Assembly: GCA_033127725.1 (NCBI GenBank)
Contig: AP026798.1
Span: 558,001-622,000, forward strand
Origin: Bombiscardovia nodaiensis
Lineage (GTDB): Bacteria; Actinomycetota; Actinomycetes; Actinomycetales; Bifidobacteriaceae
Direction: 5' to 3'
Length of the DNA: 64,000 nucleotides
Below, piece by piece: positions 60,635 through 64,000 of this stretch (position 1 is the stretch's first letter; every line of letters starts with the position of its first letter). The notes beneath the pieces were generated by a model. The model made no database searches, was not told the origin of the DNA, and saw nothing but the letters and a program-made list of their open reading frames with translations. The translations under genes and the position numbers were made by a program.

Positions 60635-62076
60635 GGGCCCTTGCAAAGAGCTTACGTTCGGCACCGGGCGTGTGGATTGGCGTTTTTCTTTACCTAAGCG
60701 TGGTCCAAAGCGTGATGGGAGCAATCACTATGGTGGCGGCTTCTTACTGGCGAACGTATGCGGGCGCTCAAGGGGACTTGCGCCAGGACGCTGAAAATAT
60801 GGTGCGGATGATGGGCTATTCCGAGCTGCCATTGACCGTCATTGCAGGCGTTTGCATTACTCTCTGGGTGGTGTCGGCTGCCGTCAATCACCAGCGCAAG
60901 CAGCTGGCCCTCCTCTCTATGCAGGGGGCTACACCTGTGCAGTTAACCCTACTTACAGAAGCCCAAGTCCTCATTCTGGGGCTGGCTGCTTCTGCGCTTT
61001 CGGGGGTAGTGGATGGCCTCGCCGTGCCGCCGTTTTTCCGATACATGACCAGCATCTATAGTGATTTTGTGGGCTCCTACCACTATCAGCCAGACCTTGC
61101 AGCGTGGCTACTGGGCGCGTTCGTAGGCCTCGCCACAGCAGCGATAGGCACTGCGCTGACCGTTCGCACAGCGGCCAAGGTTGATCCAGTGGAGGCTTAC
61201 CGGCCGCAAGCAGTGAAACCCAAGCGCCCCGGCTGGATGCGCATATTCCTATCCCTATCGTCGTTCGTGGGTGCAGTCTACGTATTTATTCTGCCTACTG
61301 GGAAGGTGCGCCGGGCCTCGCTTTCAGGCGGTAAGGCTGCAATGGATGCTTTTAGCGCGGACACATCGATGGTGCTGACTTGCGCCATGGGCGGCCTCAT
61401 GCTGCTGATGATTGCGTTCGCCTTTTTAGCTCCGCTGCTGTACGGCGGCTTGGTGCGACTGTGGACTCAGGTGCTGCCGATTTCAGCTGCGCCTTGGGTG
61501 TTGGCCAAGCGCCAAACTGTCTCTCGCATTGAGCGTTCCAGCTCAGTATTAGCGCCGCTCATGGCCTGCCTTGGGCTCATTATGGGGATGGGAACGCCTA
61601 TGCAAATATATGCTGCTTCTTTGGTGAAAGTGGCTGGTTACTCCACTCCTCCTGGCACCACGAGCACTGGTCTGTCGGGGATTTTGGGCGCGGTCGGCCC
61701 AGCTGCCCTCATCGCTTTGGGCGGTGCCTTGGCTGGTTTTTGCATGATTTCACGTGAGCGCAGCTTCGACCAGTCTCTGCTAGATATAGCGGGCGCTGAA
61801 CCGCGTCAGTTGCGCACCATGTCCGTCTTGGAAGGCGCTATTATCATGCTCACCGCCATTTTGGCAGCTTTCCTCATCACTATTCCTGCCACGGCCAGTG
61901 CCTACGTGGGCATTCGCATCATGTTGGGTACTGCCGTACTCTCCGTTCCCTGGGCTCTATGGGGATGGATAACCCTAGTGGTCACAGCCCTGGGCTCCGC
62001 CATCTTCCTGATTTCCTCAGTCCGTACCCTGCGGACTCCCGCAGTGTTCACGCTCGCTACCCAAGCGGGTCAGTGA
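60631..62076 (+). CDS. ABC transporter permease (FtsX/MacB type, two FtsX-like halves)
   Basis: Membrane subunit of 481 residues, starting at the ATG that overlaps the ATPase stop. About eight to ten helices form two groups: about 15-35, 70-95 and 115-195, and then 260-285, 340-380, 385-430 and 445-470. The extracellular insert is short, which suits drug or lipid export more than lipoprotein release. LKAR-like positive charges follow the first group (AVKPKRPGW). The substrate is unknown. Confidence 0.85.
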   Translation: MRALAKSLRSAPGVWIGVFLYLSVVQSVMGAITMVAASYWRTYAGAQGDLRQDAENMVRMMGYSELPLTVIAGVCITLWVVSAAVNHQRKQLALLSMQGATPVQLTLLTEAQVLILGLAASALSGVVDGLAVPPFFRYMTSIYSDFVGSYHYQPDLAAWLLGAFVGLATAAIGTALTVRTAAKVDPVEAYRPQAVKPKRPGWMRIFLSLSSFVGAVYVFILPTGKVRRASLSGGKAAMDAFSADTSMVLTCAMGGLMLLMIAFAFLAPLLYGGLVRLWTQVLPISAAPWVLAKRQTVSRIERSSSVLAPLMACLGLIMGMGTPMQIYAASLVKVAGYSTPPGTTSTGLSGILGAVGPAALIALGGALAGFCMISRERSFDQSLLDIAGAEPRQLRTMSVLEGAIIMLTAILAAFLITIPATASAYVGIRIMLGTAVLSVPWALWGWITLVVTALGSAIFLISSVRTLRTPAVFTLATQAGQ

Positions 62077-62190
62077 TTGCCCTATCAGTAGGTTGTCGTG
62101 CTTGGATCTCGCCAGCTCGTGCGAAGAAGAGTTGCTGAGTGTTAACGGATAATCGGTACCGACTCGTCCGCACGCATTGTGTGTTTAACA

Positions 62191-62216
62191 TATACTATTA
62201 GTATAGATATAGTATA
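62191..62216 (+). promoter_or_regulatory. Operator/promoter of the RelB-YafQ pair
   Basis: TATACT-ATT-AGTATA (62191-62205) is a perfect dyad, and a further AGTATA half-site follows at 62211-62216, within AT-rich sequence 30-55 bases before the antitoxin start. Spaced half-sites of this type are typical autoregulatory sites for RelB-like antitoxins. Confidence 0.65.
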
Positions 62217-62245
62217 TAAAAAGTTACTCAATAGGGGTCAAAACG

Positions 62246-62524
62246 ATGACGATTGCTACAGTGACGGTGCGCGTTGATGAAGAAACTAAACGGGAAGCTA
62301 GCCGGGTGGTAGAGAGCCTGGGTTTGGATCTGACCGCGGCGACGCGCATATTCTACAAGCAAATAGCCCGAGAACAGCGCATTCCAGTCAGCCTTGATTT
62401 GCAAGAAGATAGTATTCCTCGTAGAACTGTGGACTCAATCCGCGAGGCTGAAAGAATTGCTCAATCCGGCAGATCGCGCTATTCGGGCAGGGATGATTTC
62501 TTTGAGCAAATAGGCCTAGCATGA
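62246..62524 (+). CDS. RelB/DinJ family antitoxin
   Basis: Antitoxin of 92 residues. The N-terminal TVTVRVDEETKREASRVVES is a ribbon-helix-helix DNA-binding and dimerisation region, followed by LGLDLTAATRIFYKQI typical of DinJ. The flexible rest (about 55-92) would cover the toxin. It overlaps the toxin gene by 4 bases and an upstream dyad marks its operator. Confidence 0.92.
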   Translation: MTIATVTVRVDEETKREASRVVESLGLDLTAATRIFYKQIAREQRIPVSLDLQEDSIPRRTVDSIREAERIAQSGRSRYSGRDDFFEQIGLA

Positions 62525-62835
62525 CCGCCCTGCTTCCTGAGATGACCTCCGCTTTTCAAGCTGATATGAAAGCCCTGAAGAAGCCAAATATAGATTTATC
62601 CAGTTTGAAGGAAGTCATGGTGCTCATCCTTGACAATGCTGCCGAATCGAAAGACGAACTGAGAAGGCGGCATAGGGCCCATATGCTCAGTGGTTTTCCG
62701 GGGATTCAAGAGTGCCATGTAGCTAATCGGGGAGATTGGCTCCTCCTATGGAAAACAACTGGTGAATTAGCCATTTTTATAGGAATCGGCAGTCATGACG
62801 CTCTGCTGGGCAAAAGGGGTAGAGGAAGATTCTGA
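62521..62835 (+). CDS. YafQ/RelE-type mRNA interferase toxin
   Basis: Toxin of 104 residues that by family cleaves mRNA on the ribosome. HMLSGFPGIQECHVANRGDW LLLWK and the end FIGIGSHDALLGK follow the YafQ outline, with a His in the HxxL/Gxx..CH position and Asp-Trp typical of the family. Compared with YafQ the start is longer (about 18 residues). It is coupled by a 4-base overlap to the antitoxin gene. Confidence 0.88.
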   Translation: MTALLPEMTSAFQADMKALKKPNIDLSSLKEVMVLILDNAAESKDELRRRHRAHMLSGFPGIQECHVANRGDWLLLWKTTGELAIFIGIGSHDALLGKRGRGRF

Positions 62836-63106
62836 AATCTGATGTGAATTATCGCAATAACGGTGTTCGATAATTGCTTGGCACTTTGTTGAGCAAAGTT
62901 TCATGTTGACGAGTCTGGCTGCTTTCGTGCGGACTTCTGTGTGGTAAAGACGCTGCTTATGTTTGGTGCTCACGAGCGCTCTTTCGACCTTTTTATTATT
63001 CCAACACTTTCTTGAAAATTGCTGATTGTTTTCATGTGTGCAAGCCATCATAATAAAAATGCTGATGGTTTTAAGCCAACAGTTTGTTCTCGGAAAGGTA
63101 AATTCT

Positions 63107-63478
63107 ATGAAAAAAGAAAATTTCGTTGCTCTCATTCTCTCAACTATCGGTGTCCTCCTGTTTGCGCTTGGTATGTGTATGTGCCTAGTTCCAAACTGGC
63201 ACGCTGTTAACCAAGGCGTGATCATGGGCGGCATCGGTCTGCTTGTTCTTCTAATTATGGTGGTTGTGCGGCGCAGGATGCAAGGTAAAGCGCCGATAGT
63301 TATCAATGCTCGCTCACTTGGCATTGCCTTCCTGGCTGTTGCAGGTGCGCTAGTACTGGGATTGGGTATGTGCATGACTATGGTCTGGCAAGGGCTGATG
63401 GTTCCTGGCGTGATTGTTGGAATCGTCGGCATCGTCATGCTCCTGGCTCTGATCCCCCTCACTAAAGGTCTGCGGTGA
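63107..63478 (+). CDS. Small four-helix membrane protein with internal duplication, unknown
   Basis: I do not recognise a family. From the ATG at 63107 (GGAAAGG upstream) the product has 123 residues and four hydrophobic helices. The two halves look alike: LFALGMCMCLVP followed by GVIMGGIGLLVLL, and LGLGMCMTMV followed by GVIVGIVGIVMLL. So it arose by duplication of a two-helix unit. It has a Cys-Met pair in each half (CMC, CMT). An upstream frame to 63026 is possible but lacks a ribosome site. Alone on its strand. Confidence 0.72.
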   Translation: MKKENFVALILSTIGVLLFALGMCMCLVPNWHAVNQGVIMGGIGLLVLLIMVVVRRRMQGKAPIVINARSLGIAFLAVAGALVLGLGMCMTMVWQGLMVPGVIVGIVGIVMLLALIPLTKGLR

Positions 63479-63670
63479 GAACGCCGGCTCATGGCGAGAT
63501 TGCAAGCGCCCATACTGACAGGGCAGGTGAGTTTTTGCAAGCGACTGCGGGCTTGGGACATCGTACCTTAGTTGAAAGAGTGGGTTGGGGCAGCAGTTTG
63601 GCTGGAAGTGTCACTCGGGTGCGTATTGAGCAGTAGTTAGACGTAAATGGGCATATGAAGGAAGTGGATA

Positions 63671-63925
63671 ATGACACGATCCAAACTTGTACAAGCCAAT
63701 GAGCGCATTGCGCAGAAGTCTTCGGAAGCCTTTGGAAGCATAGAACACAGGGTGGTTACCAGCTTTGACTCTGTGGAAAATGCCTTTGTGGAACGGTATC
63801 TGGCGCATGAAAACGAATCCGTTGAGGAAGCCAAGAAACGGTTGTTGCAGGAGAAAGAATCCCGTCGGCAGTTACAGCAAGACCGCAAAAATAGCAAGGG
63901 GCATGAGCTGCGAACAGGTATATAA
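63671..63925 (+). CDS. Small charged helical protein, unknown
   Basis: An 84-residue protein with GAAGGAAG before its ATG. It is predicted almost entirely helical and charged (SVEEAKKRLLQEKESRRQLQ), like a coiled coil or a cytoplasmic adaptor. There is no signal or membrane helix. I do not recognise a family. It lies alone between a membrane-protein gene and the end of a minus-strand gene. Coding is supported by start, ribosome site and length, not by homology. Confidence 0.55.
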   Translation: MTRSKLVQANERIAQKSSEAFGSIEHRVVTSFDSVENAFVERYLAHENESVEEAKKRLLQEKESRRQLQQDRKNSKGHELRTGI

Positions 63926-63927
63926 AT

Positions 63928-63953
63928 AGCAGCCTGGAGGTTCAGAGGCTGCT
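63928..63953. terminator. Hairpin at the boundary of two convergent frames
   Basis: AGCAGCCT (63928-63935) pairs with AGGCTGCT (63946-63953) across a 10-base loop, just past the small-protein stop. It overlaps the end of the partial minus-strand frame. A shared terminator is plausible but the U-run is missing. Confidence 0.5.
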
Positions 63954-64000
63954 TGCTAGCAGGTCTTGTAAGAGTTGGCGGTAGCGCTGGAGGAGGGCTG
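63942..64000 (-). CDS. Possible C-terminal end of a gene entering from outside the window
   Basis: On the minus strand one frame from the window edge reads ALLQRYRQLLQDLLASSL then TGA at 63942. It is a leucine-rich amphipathic helix, compatible with a protein C-terminus, but 19 codons are too few to identify. The remainder lies beyond 64000. Confidence 0.35.
   Translation of the reverse strand, partial: ALLQRYRQLLQDLLASSL

Noticed and set aside
1-64000. CRISPR arrays, insertion sequences, prophage genes
   Set aside because: No spaced direct repeats of CRISPR type, no transposase or integrase motif and no phage structural gene were seen.

Overview
The window looks like a chromosomal segment from an actinobacterium, most probably a member of the Bifidobacteriaceae. 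The supporting signs are the fairly high GC content with C/G-ending codons, the paired PspC-domain proteins with a PspC-type sensor kinase, the DUF4125/DUF4037 pair, sortase-anchored surface proteins with poly-G tracts, sugar-type ABC importers without their own ATPase, and a single-polypeptide ECF ATPase. No plasmid, prophage, CRISPR array or insertion sequence is visible. The genus is an inference and no species is claimed.

Layout. 1-9.2 kb is housekeeping: partial phosphoglucomutase, a diacylglycerol-kinase-like lipid kinase, two-subunit L-serine dehydratase, seryl-tRNA synthetase, a complete ECF importer (S, T and fused A1-A2) and tRNA-Ser(UGA) with a terminator. 9.4-16.2 kb holds an MFS exporter, a Panacea/Doc toxin-antitoxin pair, a RibD/DHFR-like reductase, and a TetR gene divergent from a quinone-reductase/aldo-keto-reductase operon. 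16.4-22.1 kb is a redox cluster: three flavodoxin-fold proteins (two membrane-anchored), a ferric-reductase-like flavocytochrome, an F420-reductase-like NADP enzyme, and LysR and MerR regulators with recognisable operators. 22.2-27.5 kb is an envelope-stress locus: a response regulator and PspC histidine kinase divergent from a large PspC membrane protein. 27.5-37 kb mixes a membrane alpha/beta hydrolase, the DUF4125 and TPR-DUF4037 pair, a zinc-lobe-less alcohol dehydrogenase, a frameshifted MFS pseudogene, a secreted DUF3152 metalloprotease-like protein, a headless gene remnant and a short-chain dehydrogenase.

37-50 kb is the accessory core. A soluble-plus-membrane gene pair occurs twice in tandem (DUF1266-type soluble partner, three-segment membrane partner). 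It lies directly downstream of an XRE regulator. A second copy of this unusual XRE type lies at 48.6 kb, coupled to a small SecB-like protein, and both have a GTAATATT site upstream. Between them are two sortase-anchored surface proteins, one a double seven-bladed RCC1 propeller. Each has a 10-bp poly-G tract, one inside the signal-peptide codons and one just upstream of the gene, so both look phase-variable. A Fic protein lacking the canonical catalytic His separates them.

50-64 kb contains a VOC protein with a hexanucleotide repeat in its leader, a TipA-type MerR regulator split by an in-frame amber codon, an alcohol dehydrogenase, an orphan DUF4391 protein, and a glycerophosphodiesterase/HAD operon. 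Next to that operon is a binding-protein/two-permease importer, together suggesting use of glycerophosphodiesters or glycerol-3-phosphate. The end of the window has a LOG-family protein, a MacB-like ABC exporter, a RelB/YafQ-type toxin-antitoxin pair with its operator, and two small proteins of unknown function.

The best candidates for undescribed biology are the duplicated DUF1266/membrane module with its XRE regulator, and the paralogous XRE/SecB-like pair without a visible toxin.
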